The notes: generated by a model from the sequence alone, not told the origin. A stretch of 64,000 nt of DNA from Poriferisphaera corsica (GCF_007747445.1 NZ_CP036425.1:1534175-1598174), one strand, 5' to 3'. Counted from the first letter of the stretch, positions 34,601-43,318 are shown. Numbers and translations: made by a program.

Positions 34601-36773
34601 CCCAGATACCGGCACGGGTGAAACACCTGACACAGGTGTTGGTGAAACGCCAGATACCGGCACGGGTGAAACACCGGACACAGGTGTTGGTGAAACGCCA
34701 GATACCGGCACGGGCGAAACGCCGGACACGGGTGTTGGTGAGACGCCAGATACCGGCACGGGCGAGACACCGGACACAGGTGTTGGTGAGACCCCAGACA
34801 CCGGCACGGGTGAAACACCGGACACGGGTGTTGGCGAGGAAGTGAATCCAGCCGTCGCACTCACAGTCGATTCTGCATGGAGTAATGGCTTCAATGCATC
34901 ACTAACTGTGACCAACACAACCGATGGCCCAATCGACAGTTGGACAGTTGATTTCACTTTGCCTGATGGCATTGCGATCTCAAGCCTATGGAACGGCGTT
35001 CTCGAAGATCTTGGCGACAACCGTTTCCGCGTCAGTAATGTTGATTGGAACGGCAGCCTTGGTGTTGGTAGTTCTCTGACCATCGGCTTCGGTGGCACCG
35101 GTGACCCTTCTAACTTGCAGATAGCTGACGTCGAATTCAATGGTACCGCAGCCGTTGTCACTAACCCAGAAACCAACCCAGGCACAACCCCCGGCGCAGG
35201 TGAAACACCAGATGCTGGTGTCACTGACCCAATCGCAGCCCTACCGAGTGCGACTATCGAAGGAGTTTCGGTCACTGATTCGCATGACGGCCAGAAACAG
35301 GTCATGGTCACCGTCTCAATCGATGAACCATCCGATGAAGCAGTGACTATCGAGTACCGTACACAGGACCGCTCTGCAGTCGCCGGTGAAGACTACGTTG
35401 CAACCAGTGGTGTAGTGACCATCGAACCCGGCGAAACAACCGCCAGCATCGCTGTCGGCATCATCGGTGATAATATCGAAGAATACAACGAACGTTTCGA
35501 CGTTGTTCTTCACACCGCTGAAAACGCAAAACTCTCCATCGCTCGAGCAGGTGTCGTGATCGTCGGCGAAAACGGCGAAAAACCAGCCGGTATCGGCGAA
35601 GACGATTACCGTGTCGTCGGCTACTTCCCCGAATGGGCTGTCTATCAGCGTGATTACCACATCGCTGACGTCCCTGCGGATAACCTCACCCACCTCATCT
35701 ACGCATTCGCTGATGTGACTGCTTCTGGTGATGTCACACTCTTCGACAGCTACGCAGCCGTCGAGAAGTCCTATCCAGGTGACGTTTGGGATCAAGAGCT
35801 GCGCGGCAACTTCAACCAGATGAATCAGCTCAAAGCCGAAAATCCACACCTTAAAACCATGATCGCCCTCGGCGGCTGGACCCTCTCAGCACACTTCTCG
35901 GATGTTGTTTCAACTGAAGCAGGTCGAGAAATCCTTGCTGAAAACGCAGTCCAGTTCATGCTCCAATACGGCTTCGATGGTATCGATATCGACTGGGAAT
36001 TCCCAGGCGGTGGAGGCCTCGAGGGCAACTCATCGAGCCCTAATGACCGTGAGAACTTCACACTCTTTATTCAGGAACTCCGCGCACAACTTGACACGCA
36101 ATCACAGGTTGATGGCAACGAATACGAACTCTCCGTTGCAATTTCTGCAGGTTACGACAAGTTCGCACACGTTGAACTCGAAGCGGTCTCACAATCCATC
36201 GACTTCTACAACATGCTCACCTACGACTTCCACGGTCGCTGGGACGCAACACAAACCGGTCATCTCTCTGGCCTCTACAACTCAGACTCTAATACAAACT
36301 TAGACCCGCGATATAACGCAGACTCAGCCATACAGGAATTCCTCGCCGCTGGCGTTGATTCCAAGAAGATTGTCCTCGGTGCGCCACTCTACGGCTTCGG
36401 CTGGACCGGTGTCTCTGATGTCAACAACGGTCTTCATCAAGCAGCCGCAGGTCTTGCTCCAGGCGGTATCGAAGAAGGCTACTACGAGTTCCGTGACGTT
36501 TACGAGCTGGTCAAAAATAACCCAGATTCCTACCAGTTCTACTACGACGAGTCCGCTCAAGCCACATACGTCTATGCCAAGAACATCGCAGGCGGCACCT
36601 TCATCACCATCGAAGATGCTCGCTCCATGCAAGCTAAGATTGATTACGTTCAGGAATACAATCTCGGCGGCATGATGTTCTGGGAAATTTCAAACGATCT
36701 TCGCGAAACGGATCATCCCGACAGCCTTGTTCTACAGGTTGCAGATCAGCTCCTTCGCGGCGTGACTGTCTAA
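31635..36773 (+). CDS. Giant LEPR-XLL protein with three CBM2, unclassified TIM-barrel-like domain, Calx-beta and GH18 chitinase
   Basis: A 1712-residue modular protein. Residues 1-33 are Lys/Ser-rich with no hydrophobic signal peptide. LESLEQRLMMSA (34-45) is a LEPR-XLL type motif. Then come: a CBM2 cellulose/chitin-binding module (about 76-165); a beta region; an enzyme-like domain (about 385-830) with EPD at 518-520; CBM2 number 2 (about 865-965); a Thr/Pro/Gly repeat linker (about 978-1070); CBM2 number 3 (about 1072-1170); a Calx-beta domain (about 1205-1310); and a C-terminal GH18 domain (about 1318-1700). The GH18 active-site motif DGIDIDWEF has the proton donor Glu1455. It should degrade chitin or a related beta-1,4-linked glycan outside the cell. 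The following HlyD, M50 and SecA-like genes probably export it. The ribosome site AAGGAG is well placed. Confidence 0.9.
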   Translation: MVRQSKKSSNSKKEQKQKRKSNRSKKDENAPRGLESLEQRLMMSASPLGDDASIVQDEPTSAAIEAAAQSVEQTANIVVSATDTWSSGFTGSLTLTNNSAEAWDSWRVEFETPHDISSAWNAQFENLGEGRYAISNPSWASALASGDSVEIGFSANSAYDGQGATITNVETTAGTGETPDTGTGTPTTPGGTPGETVGEGAPAIANINITDERPSDGEFTVSFAKYSGAAATSWELLENGEVVASGDFDTLGTTQTGSVDITGHDYGVYEYQVRLINDEGSSISASSAKATNGASFITIDEVDAGDQALQLTVEQGQTVFALDDLRSENESFVAYTNNGSVLDVAINADGDLVVSGLDAGRGSVRIVNTETGEERFVGVRVLTDEGEVPGRPDYLAIGSVSEDSAADIGFWQDFGDGEEGTNKRVDSRYIYLNGGPENGWRSWQDGQRLQSYLRESLKLGITPQFVYYNIPDGGESYYTNNEHLNSEEYMRGYFEDLQFALETIEEIAGDEKVELIFEPDFIGYLMQLGQVPADQVFAFTDQVYEVGLLERGVDPNFDNTVTGLIQAINYSVSNADANIDFGWQFNLWASPGINVGIPSTGLIRITDSLGLDAGREAIVAEAQEIANYYLNAGVTSYGADFISIDKYGLDAVGYQAGAAADPESGTWFWNQDHWDNYLLFTKTLHETTERPVTLWQIPVGRINGSESVNPYTGEAFEDLPNTTARYEDSAGTYFFGDTFTGDQNRVDYFGENLDGNDGVTVDGNSITWEAAWEKVADAGVTQVLFGAGVGISTDGVGSPPTDGYWFISKVQEYYDNPVELDGEYAETVPDAGSGVVTPPDSGTGETPDTGTGETPDSGQEVTPNAALAVAIDSAWSNGFSANVTITNPTDAAVDTWTVEFSVPDGVDITSLWNGNLEDLGDNRFRITDLGWNGSLEAGASTEVGFVGAGAVGSATQLAVSNVTFNGVPVGVPTTTPGETETPDTGTGETPDTGTGETPDTGVGETPDTGTGETPDTGVGETPDTGTGETPDTGVGETPDTGTGETPDTGVGETPDTGTGETPDTGVGEEVNPAVALTVDSAWSNGFNASLTVTNTTDGPIDSWTVDFTLPDGIAISSLWNGVLEDLGDNRFRVSNVDWNGSLGVGSSLTIGFGGTGDPSNLQIADVEFNGTAAVVTNPETNPGTTPGAGETPDAGVTDPIAALPSATIEGVSVTDSHDGQKQVMVTVSIDEPSDEAVTIEYRTQDRSAVAGEDYVATSGVVTIEPGETTASIAVGIIGDNIEEYNERFDVVLHTAENAKLSIARAGVVIVGENGEKPAGIGEDDYRVVGYFPEWAVYQRDYHIADVPADNLTHLIYAFADVTASGDVTLFDSYAAVEKSYPGDVWDQELRGNFNQMNQLKAENPHLKTMIALGGWTLSAHFSDVVSTEAGREILAENAVQFMLQYGFDGIDIDWEFPGGGGLEGNSSSPNDRENFTLFIQELRAQLDTQSQVDGNEYELSVAISAGYDKFAHVELEAVSQSIDFYNMLTYDFHGRWDATQTGHLSGLYNSDSNTNLDPRYNADSAIQEFLAAGVDSKKIVLGAPLYGFGWTGVSDVNNGLHQAAAGLAPGGIEEGYYEFRDVYELVKNNPDSYQFYYDESAQATYVYAKNIAGGTFITIEDARSMQAKIDYVQEYNLGGMMFWEISNDLRETDHPDSLVLQVADQLLRGVTV
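34570..34836 (+). repeat. 24-base tandem repeats coding the GETPDTG(T/V) linker
   Basis: An 8-residue unit GETPDTGT alternating with GETPDTGV is repeated about ten times in frame inside the giant gene, giving a 48-base higher-order period. It forms a flexible linker between CBM2 number 2 and number 3. Shorter runs of the same linker occur at about 32158-32220 and 34130-34205. The near-identical DNA units should be prone to copy-number change. Confidence 0.9.
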
Positions 36774-36793
36774 TCACAACAAAAATCAACCCC

Positions 36794-36825
36794 TGGCGAT
36801 CTGGTGAGAAATCATCAGATCGCCA
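36794..36825 (+). terminator. Strong hairpin after LEPR-XLL gene
   Basis: TGGCGATCTG (36794-36803) and CAGATCGCCA (36816-36825) are perfect complements. The T-tract is missing, so it may only attenuate transcription or protect the long upstream message while allowing read-through to the GAF-HlyD gene. Confidence 0.5.
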
Positions 36826-36886
36826 TTCCTATTAAACCCAACCCTGACACGCACAAGGAACCCACAGCGGCATTAACAAATGAAAC

Positions 36887-38878
36887 ATGAGGTCGAATAT
36901 GATTGAACCACGTAAACAAGCCGTTGTTCAAGGAAGACAGCGAAACCCAAAAATACAAGCAAAAACTAACACAAACATTCCTCAATCCGATGTGCAGCGT
37001 CGTTCGCAAAACCGTAGCATGTCTCTTTCTTTTGATACGACTCAATGGATTGATCGTCTTGATAATTTTCAAGGCGCATTCCCTGATTTTGTCAAAGAAC
37101 TTCTCTCCGTTCAATGCCTCGTTGCAAAAGCTTCCGCCGGGGCTATTATCCAGCAAGGTGCTGCTGATGCTGGAGGTTGGGGTGTAATCGCCTCCCGCCC
37201 AGTCCTTGATAATAAATCTGGCTTACCAGATTGGCTCAATCGTGCTCTCAAAGACGTTCCCCCGATCAACAACGCAAAGCAAGCCTACCTCAAACGTCAC
37301 AACGTTTCCAAACGCAACCAGCGATCCGAAGGCGCAAAACTCGAATTCATCATCTATCTTCCATTGATCTACGATAACACCAAGCGTGTGTTAGGCGCAT
37401 TCTGGATAGCTGTCGAAACCGAAGCTGTTGCTCGCGAACGCGCCAATCAACTTAAACTTACTCAAGGCGCATACACCACTTTTGAGTTACGCAACCAGCT
37501 ATTGAAACAAGAAGACGATATGAAAATCGTCACCCGCGCCGTTGCTGTGCTTGATCAGTTTAATACGCATCAAAAATTTCAAGCCGCCGCGATGGCTCTT
37601 TGTAATGAGATCGCGACAGAATGGCGTGCCGATCGTGTCTCACTTGGCCTGCGTCGTGGCCAATACGTCAAAGTGATCGCGATCAACCAAACCGAGAATT
37701 TTTCTCGGAAAATGCAGCTCATTCATGACATCGAAGGGGTCATGGAAGAGTGTTACGATCAAGATATCGAGGTTTTTGTTCCGCAACCACCCGATGTCCC
37801 AATCATTTCCCGCCAAGCCAAGCGTCTCTCAGATCGTTACGGACCGTGTAACATCTACTCATTCCCGCTACGCCGTGACGATCATCTCATCGGCGTTCTA
37901 ACCGCCGAAATGCCACTTGATCGACCACTTAATGAAAACGCACTCGAAGGCATGCGACTTCTCGCTAATCTCATCGCACCACGCGTAGACGATCTCGAAA
38001 AATCTAATAAGTGGATAGGTCTTCAACTTCTCGAATCTACCAAAAAAGCCGGCCAAACAATCGTCGGCCCCACACACACATGGGTCAAGCTTACCGGCAT
38101 CGGCCTTCTCACAGCGATAGTTCTTCTCTTCACAATCCCCGCCACTGATTGGGTTGAATCTTCCTTCCAAATCGACGCCACCAAACGTCAAGTCATCGCA
38201 TCACCATTTGATGGCTATATCGATGAAGTATTCGTCGAACCCGGCGACGTCGTTACATCCGATCAACAAGTTCTCGCCTCACTTGCCATCGGTGATCTCA
38301 TGCTAAACCGTGCCGCGCTGAATGCGCGTCTTGCTGAATCCACCATTGACGCTGACATCGCTCGCCGTGAAGGCTCTACCGTTGACGTCCACATTGCTCA
38401 AGCTAAATCCGATGCCATTAAAGCCGAGCTCGGCATCGTTGATGATGATATCGAGGACGCTCGCATGCAAAGTCCGATCACCGGCATCGTTATTGATGGT
38501 GACCTTCAGCCCCGTACCGGCGGCGCCGTCCAACGTGGCGAAGCTCTTTTTGAAATCGCCCCTATCGACTCACTTCGCGCCGAGCTATACGTACCCGAAG
38601 ACCGCATCAATGATGTTCAGCCCGGTCAACGTGGCTCGTTATCCACTGCAGCCTCACCCGGTAACTACATTGATTTTACCGTTGAGCGAGTAGAACCCAT
38701 GGCCGAGGTTCGTAACGGCCAGAACGTTTTCCTCGTCCGCGTCAAACTAGACACCATGCCCTCATGGCTACGACCCGGCATGCAAGGCCTTGCCAAAATC
38801 GACACCGGGGAAACTAACTACGTTCATCGCTGGTCACGTGGTGCCATCAATTGGCTACGCATGAAGCTCTGGCTCTAA
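36887..38878 (+). CDS. GAF domain / membrane-anchored HlyD-like protein
   Basis: A 663-residue protein. A hydrophilic N-terminus (about 1-45) is followed by a globular region, a GAF sensor domain at about 208-370 (TEWRADRVSLGLRRGQYVKV, PLRRDDHLIGVLTAEM), one membrane segment at about 400-420 (GLLTAIVLLFTIPA), then a periplasmic HlyD-type part. That part shows lipoyl halves (QVIASPFDGYIDEVFVEPGD, then QSPITGIVIDGDL...GEALFEIAP), a short helical hairpin and a barrel (LRAELYVPEDRINDVQPGQRG). A cytosolic GAF domain joined to an export adaptor is unusual and suggests gating by a small molecule or partner. The ATG at 36899 is an alternative start. It lies between the LEPR-XLL gene and the M50 gene in the same direction. 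Confidence 0.8.
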   Translation: MRSNMIEPRKQAVVQGRQRNPKIQAKTNTNIPQSDVQRRSQNRSMSLSFDTTQWIDRLDNFQGAFPDFVKELLSVQCLVAKASAGAIIQQGAADAGGWGVIASRPVLDNKSGLPDWLNRALKDVPPINNAKQAYLKRHNVSKRNQRSEGAKLEFIIYLPLIYDNTKRVLGAFWIAVETEAVARERANQLKLTQGAYTTFELRNQLLKQEDDMKIVTRAVAVLDQFNTHQKFQAAAMALCNEIATEWRADRVSLGLRRGQYVKVIAINQTENFSRKMQLIHDIEGVMEECYDQDIEVFVPQPPDVPIISRQAKRLSDRYGPCNIYSFPLRRDDHLIGVLTAEMPLDRPLNENALEGMRLLANLIAPRVDDLEKSNKWIGLQLLESTKKAGQTIVGPTHTWVKLTGIGLLTAIVLLFTIPATDWVESSFQIDATKRQVIASPFDGYIDEVFVEPGDVVTSDQQVLASLAIGDLMLNRAALNARLAESTIDADIARREGSTVDVHIAQAKSDAIKAELGIVDDDIEDARMQSPITGIVIDGDLQPRTGGAVQRGEALFEIAPIDSLRAELYVPEDRINDVQPGQRGSLSTAASPGNYIDFTVERVEPMAEVRNGQNVFLVRVKLDTMPSWLRPGMQGLAKIDTGETNYVHRWSRGAINWLRMKLWL

Positions 38879-38913
38879 AAACAGACATATTCAACTAACC
38901 ATGAGATAGTAAC

Positions 38914-41121
38914 ATGGCAACTGATAGACCAACATTTTCGGAATCATGGTACCGTGTCGGCCCGCTCAAACCACGACTTCGTTCAGTCGTCCAAACCACA
39001 CGTCAACAATACCGTGGCCACATTTGGCATATACTTCGTGACCCCGCGAATAATAAGTTCTATCGCCTCGACGAACCTTCCTACCACTTCGTTGGCCTTC
39101 TTGACGGTAATCGAACCATCGATGACGCATGGAAAAAAGCTTGCGCCGATCTTCACGACGCCGCCCCCACACAAGGCGAAGTCATTCAAACCCTCGGTCA
39201 GCTCTATCAAAACAATCTTTTAGACGCTGACATCACCCCCGACGTCTCAGGCATGTTTGAACGCCAGCGCGAACGTAAAAAACGCGAAGTTGGCGGCTAC
39301 CTCATGAACCTCCTCTTCTCAAAAATCCCCGTTTGGGACCCCGATCGATTCCTCAACCATTGGACGCCCCTCGTAGGCTGGATCTTCAGCCCAATCGGAT
39401 TCCTCCTCTGGACTGTTCTCATCATTTACGGCGTCTTCAACGTCATCAATCATGGCTCGCAATTCTTCAATCAAGCTTCCGCCGTCCTCTCGCCGTCCAA
39501 CCTTGGTTGGCTCTTCGTCTCGACCATCATCATCAAACTCGTCCACGAGTCAGGCCACGCTTTCGCCTGCAAATACTTTGGCAATAAAGAAAATCGCGGC
39601 GGCGTCGAAGGCATCGGTGGTGAAGTTCACACAATCGGCGTTATGTTCGTCGCACTCATCCCCATGCCCTATGTCGATACCTCATCATCATGGACCCTAC
39701 GCAATAAACTCCACCGCGCATTTATCGGCGCAGCCGGCATGTACCTCGAACTCGCCATCGCAGCCGTCGCCGCGATTGTTTGGGCAAACACTGCCATGGG
39801 CACAGTTCCTCATGCCGTCGCCTACAACATGATCTTCATCGCATCCGTCACAACCTTTCTCTTTAACGCCAACCCTCTCATCCGTTTTGATGGCTACTAC
39901 ATCCTCTCAGACCTCACCGAAATGCCCAATCTCGCCAATCGCTCGAAAGAATACCTTTACTGTATCATCAAAAAATACATTTACGGCGTCCCCAATCCAA
40001 ACGACCCATCCCACTCAGCCGCAGAACGACCCTGGCTTCTAACCTACGCATTGAGTAGCGCTGTTTACCGTGTTTTTATCTCTGTCGGGATCATTCTCTT
40101 TGTAGCCGATAAACTCATCATCCTTGGCCTCATCATGGCCCTCTCCACCGTCATCGGTATGGTCATCGTGCCATTCGGAAAATGGATGCACTACCTCTTC
40201 ACTTCCGGCGAACTTCGAAAGAATCGTACTCGCGCACTCACCGCTACTTTCTCAACAGCTTTCGTTGCCTTCCTCCTCATTGGCGCGATCCCCATGCCTG
40301 ATCGCTCACGTGCGCAAGGCTTCGTTCGCCCCGACCAGATCACCACGGTTTACGCCGAAACCGAGGGTTACGTCGAGGCTATTCTCCCATCAGGCGCCTT
40401 TGTACACCCTGATGATGACTTGCCACTGGTCGAGTTGCGAAATGTTCATCTCGAATTTGAACGTGATAAGCTCACCGCTCAAAAACACGAATACCTTGCA
40501 AAATACCGTAAAAATCGTACTGAAGATATTGCTTCGGCCAAAGCTATGCGCGAACACCTCGACGCAATCGATGAGGAAATCAAGCGTGCGGATCGTGATG
40601 TTCAGCGCTTGAATGTGAAAGCGCCATTCACAGGCAACTGGATCGTTGGTAACGGCGATTCGATTACTGGGCAATACGTCCAGCGCGGCCAAGAAATCGG
40701 ACAAGTCGCATCACTCAATGATATGCAAATCGTAGTCACCGCAAACCAGTTTCTCGGGCCTCGTCTCTATGAATTACCCAACGAAAAAGTACCCGTTGAA
40801 ATCCGCATTCAAGGCAGGCCTGATCTGAAATTTAAGGGCACCATCGAACGCGTCATCGCCGCAGGACAACGCGATCTTCCATCCGAAGCGCTGGGACAAC
40901 AGGCCGGAGGCGAAATGGCTATGCAGCAAGATGAGCAATCCGGCCAGATGATGGCCTCGGAAGTATTCTTCGAGGTTCTTGTTAACCCCGATAGGGATGT
41001 TGATTTCAGACTTTACCCCGGACAGCGCGTTGTTGTTCAATTTGATATGCCAAACAAAACGGTACTCGCTCAAGGTTGGCGTACTTTCCGTCAACTGATT
41101 CAAACCCGTTTCCAAATCTAA
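38914..41121 (+). CDS. PqqD-like / M50 metalloprotease / HlyD fusion membrane protein
   Basis: A 735-residue protein. Residues about 20-110 resemble a PqqD-type winged helix (HILRDPANNKFYRLDEPSYH, LLDGNRTIDDAW), the fold that binds leader peptides in RiPP and pilin-like systems. Membrane segments begin at about 150. The M50 site-2-protease signature is complete: H211-E-S-G-H215 and N320-P-L-I-R-F-D326-G. After further membrane segments the periplasmic C-terminus (about 465-735) has lipoyl halves and a helical hairpin of HlyD type (AETEGYVEAILPSGAFVHPD, VKAPFTGNWIVGNGDSITG). The protein could recognise, cleave and hand over a substrate in one chain. It sits 36 bases after the GAF-HlyD gene, so they form an operon. 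Confidence 0.82.
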   Translation: MATDRPTFSESWYRVGPLKPRLRSVVQTTRQQYRGHIWHILRDPANNKFYRLDEPSYHFVGLLDGNRTIDDAWKKACADLHDAAPTQGEVIQTLGQLYQNNLLDADITPDVSGMFERQRERKKREVGGYLMNLLFSKIPVWDPDRFLNHWTPLVGWIFSPIGFLLWTVLIIYGVFNVINHGSQFFNQASAVLSPSNLGWLFVSTIIIKLVHESGHAFACKYFGNKENRGGVEGIGGEVHTIGVMFVALIPMPYVDTSSSWTLRNKLHRAFIGAAGMYLELAIAAVAAIVWANTAMGTVPHAVAYNMIFIASVTTFLFNANPLIRFDGYYILSDLTEMPNLANRSKEYLYCIIKKYIYGVPNPNDPSHSAAERPWLLTYALSSAVYRVFISVGIILFVADKLIILGLIMALSTVIGMVIVPFGKWMHYLFTSGELRKNRTRALTATFSTAFVAFLLIGAIPMPDRSRAQGFVRPDQITTVYAETEGYVEAILPSGAFVHPDDDLPLVELRNVHLEFERDKLTAQKHEYLAKYRKNRTEDIASAKAMREHLDAIDEEIKRADRDVQRLNVKAPFTGNWIVGNGDSITGQYVQRGQEIGQVASLNDMQIVVTANQFLGPRLYELPNEKVPVEIRIQGRPDLKFKGTIERVIAAGQRDLPSEALGQQAGGEMAMQQDEQSGQMMASEVFFEVLVNPDRDVDFRLYPGQRVVVQFDMPNKTVLAQGWRTFRQLIQTRFQI

Positions 41122-41257
41122 ATCCTCTCCCCAATCCCCCTCAAGACCACGACCGCCGATCGTGAGGTGCGTTTTGGTTTAATACACAAAGAACACAGCT
41201 CATTGACGAACCTAAAGAATTTTGCAACACGACTGAACATCGTAATTGGATAGATCC

Positions 41258-43318
41258 ATGGCAGAAGTCATCAAACAACACGAACGATTTACGATCGCAG
41301 ATGATGAAATCAAGTCCGCACTCGATCCCGCCAATATGCCCCGCATTCACGCCCAGATTGCTTGGGAGGCATGCAAAAGGTGGCAGCCCCTCAAAGGTGA
41401 TCGTGAAGCCAAGAAATTGCTTAAAGGTTTCGATGCTTTCTGGGACACCGGCATCGCGCGGTTCGTCAATCTCTATCCTCGCACGCATGTACTCATGAAA
41501 CGCGCAGCCAAAATCATCGAAATCTCAGAAACCTTTAAAGATCTATCCGAAGCAGATTTCAAAGAAAAAATCCAAGAATACCGTGAAATTTACCGCAGAA
41601 GTAAAGATGATGATCAATCGCAGATGATCGCACTAGCCATCGTCCGCGAAGCTTCTCGCCGTTCTACTGGCATGGCCCACTATCAAAATCAGATCGCTTG
41701 CGCCCTTGCGATTACCCGTCACTCGCTCGCAGAGATGGCAACCGGTGAAGGCAAAACACTAACCGCGACAATGCCAGCAGTCCTCGAAGGTTGGCGCGGC
41801 CGCGGCGTTCATGTGATGACTTCTAACGACTATCTCGCGCATAGAGACGCTGAAGAAATGCGGCCAGTTTATGAATACTGCGGCCTAAAAGTGTCCGCTG
41901 TCACCAATGAGATGGCGCCCAACGATCGCCGTAATGCATATTACGATGACGTCACATATGCGACGCATCAGAACGTTGCCGCTGATTACTTGCGTGACAA
42001 ACTTCAGCTCGGCAGTATCCGCTCACTCACGCATTCAATCCTGGACCGTGTACGCTCAGGTAAGAAGGGCGTCTCAAACAAACTCGTGATGCGCGGCCTC
42101 GCCGCCGCTGTTATTGATGAAGCCGATTCGATTCTCGTTGATGAATCCGTGACCCCCCTCATCATCTCCGGCGATTCCGATTCTACCGAGGAAGAAGCCG
42201 CCTACCATGAAGCCCGTGAGCTTGCTCAGCAACTCATTGAAAACGTGGATTATAAAGTTAACGTCAAATTCAAAGAGGTTGAATTAACAAGGCAAGGTAA
42301 TCATCATCTTGAGGAACTAACTGAAGAAATGAAAGGTATATGGCAAAGCGGTCGCATGCGTGAAGAGTGGGTCAATCAGGCACTTACCGCGGCTCACCTA
42401 TTCAATGAGGGCGAGCAGTACATCATTGATGATAAGAAGATTGTGATCGTAGATGAGTCAACCGGACGGTTGATGCCCGACAGAACATGGCGAGCCGGTT
42501 TACATCAGGCGGTTGAGGCCAAAGAAGATGTCCCGGTAACCGGCGCGAAGGAAACACTTGCACGGATCAGTTTCCAACGGTTTTTCAGGTTATACCCACG
42601 TATCGGCGGCATGACGGGAACAGGATGGGAAGCACGAAACGAGATGTGGCAGATGTATCGACTGCCAACTGTTCGTATTCCGACGAACAAACCATGTGTC
42701 CGCGAACAGTTGCCTGAAAAAGTATTCAGCAACGATGAGCAGCGCTGGCAGGGTGTGATTGAGGAAGTGAAACGTGTGCATCAATCCAAACGCCCGATCC
42801 TGATTGGCACGCGCAGTATTGAGACAAGTGAGAAAATGAGTGATCTGTTGAAGAAAGCGGGGATTGAACATCAGGTACTCAATGCAGTCAATCATGCGGA
42901 GGAAGCGGACATCGTTTCAGCGGCCGGCCAAGAAGGTCGGGTTACTGTTGCAACCAATATGGCGGGGCGTGGAACAGATATCAAGTTGAAACAGGAGGTG
43001 AAGGATTTTGGCGGATTACATGTGGTGTCGTGCGAACGAAACGAGACGGGCAGGGTGGATCGACAGTTGTTTGGTCGCGCGGGGCGGCAGGGTGATCCGG
43101 GTAGTGCGATTTCGTTTGCAGCGATGGATGATGATCTGGTGATTCGGTATGGGCCGAGCAAGATTGCGCGGTATTTGGGTAAGTTTATGAATGGTAGCCG
43201 AGCGTTTGATAAAGCGCAGCAGAATGCAGAGAAGCAGGCGTATCGACAGCGGAAGAGTGTGTTGAAGCAGGATGATTGGCTGCGAAAGAATCTTGGGTTT
43301 GCGGGTTCTGAGCATTGA
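41258..43318 (+). CDS. SecA-like preprotein translocase ATPase, short accessory form
   Basis: A 686-residue protein from ATG 41258 (a TTG four codons upstream is less likely). The SecA motor is intact: Walker A ATGEGKT at 161-167, THQNVAADYLRD, Walker B DEAD at 287-290, and the C-terminal helicase motifs TNMAGRGTDIKL and RQLFGRAGRQGDPGS. It is about 150-200 residues shorter than housekeeping SecA and ends soon after NBD2. The C-terminal zinc-binding tail, and probably most of the wing and scaffold region, are missing. It would power export as a SecA2-type motor. Context directly after the M50/HlyD genes suggests a dedicated client, the LEPR-XLL protein. No Shine-Dalgarno is obvious. Base composition changes from C-rich to G-rich within the gene at about 42250-42350. 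Confidence 0.85.
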   Translation: MAEVIKQHERFTIADDEIKSALDPANMPRIHAQIAWEACKRWQPLKGDREAKKLLKGFDAFWDTGIARFVNLYPRTHVLMKRAAKIIEISETFKDLSEADFKEKIQEYREIYRRSKDDDQSQMIALAIVREASRRSTGMAHYQNQIACALAITRHSLAEMATGEGKTLTATMPAVLEGWRGRGVHVMTSNDYLAHRDAEEMRPVYEYCGLKVSAVTNEMAPNDRRNAYYDDVTYATHQNVAADYLRDKLQLGSIRSLTHSILDRVRSGKKGVSNKLVMRGLAAAVIDEADSILVDESVTPLIISGDSDSTEEEAAYHEARELAQQLIENVDYKVNVKFKEVELTRQGNHHLEELTEEMKGIWQSGRMREEWVNQALTAAHLFNEGEQYIIDDKKIVIVDESTGRLMPDRTWRAGLHQAVEAKEDVPVTGAKETLARISFQRFFRLYPRIGGMTGTGWEARNEMWQMYRLPTVRIPTNKPCVREQLPEKVFSNDEQRWQGVIEEVKRVHQSKRPILIGTRSIETSEKMSDLLKKAGIEHQVLNAVNHAEEADIVSAAGQEGRVTVATNMAGRGTDIKLKQEVKDFGGLHVVSCERNETGRVDRQLFGRAGRQGDPGSAISFAAMDDDLVIRYGPSKIARYLGKFMNGSRAFDKAQQNAEKQAYRQRKSVLKQDDWLRKNLGFAGSEH

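Noticed and set aside
34570-34836. CRISPR-like regular repeats
   Set aside because: The repeats are in-frame 24-base coding units without spacers; they encode a protein linker.
34073-35311. 412-codon minus-strand frame
   Set aside because: It is the antisense shadow of the repetitive GETPDTG linker and CBM2 modules; the composition is an artefact of the repeat.
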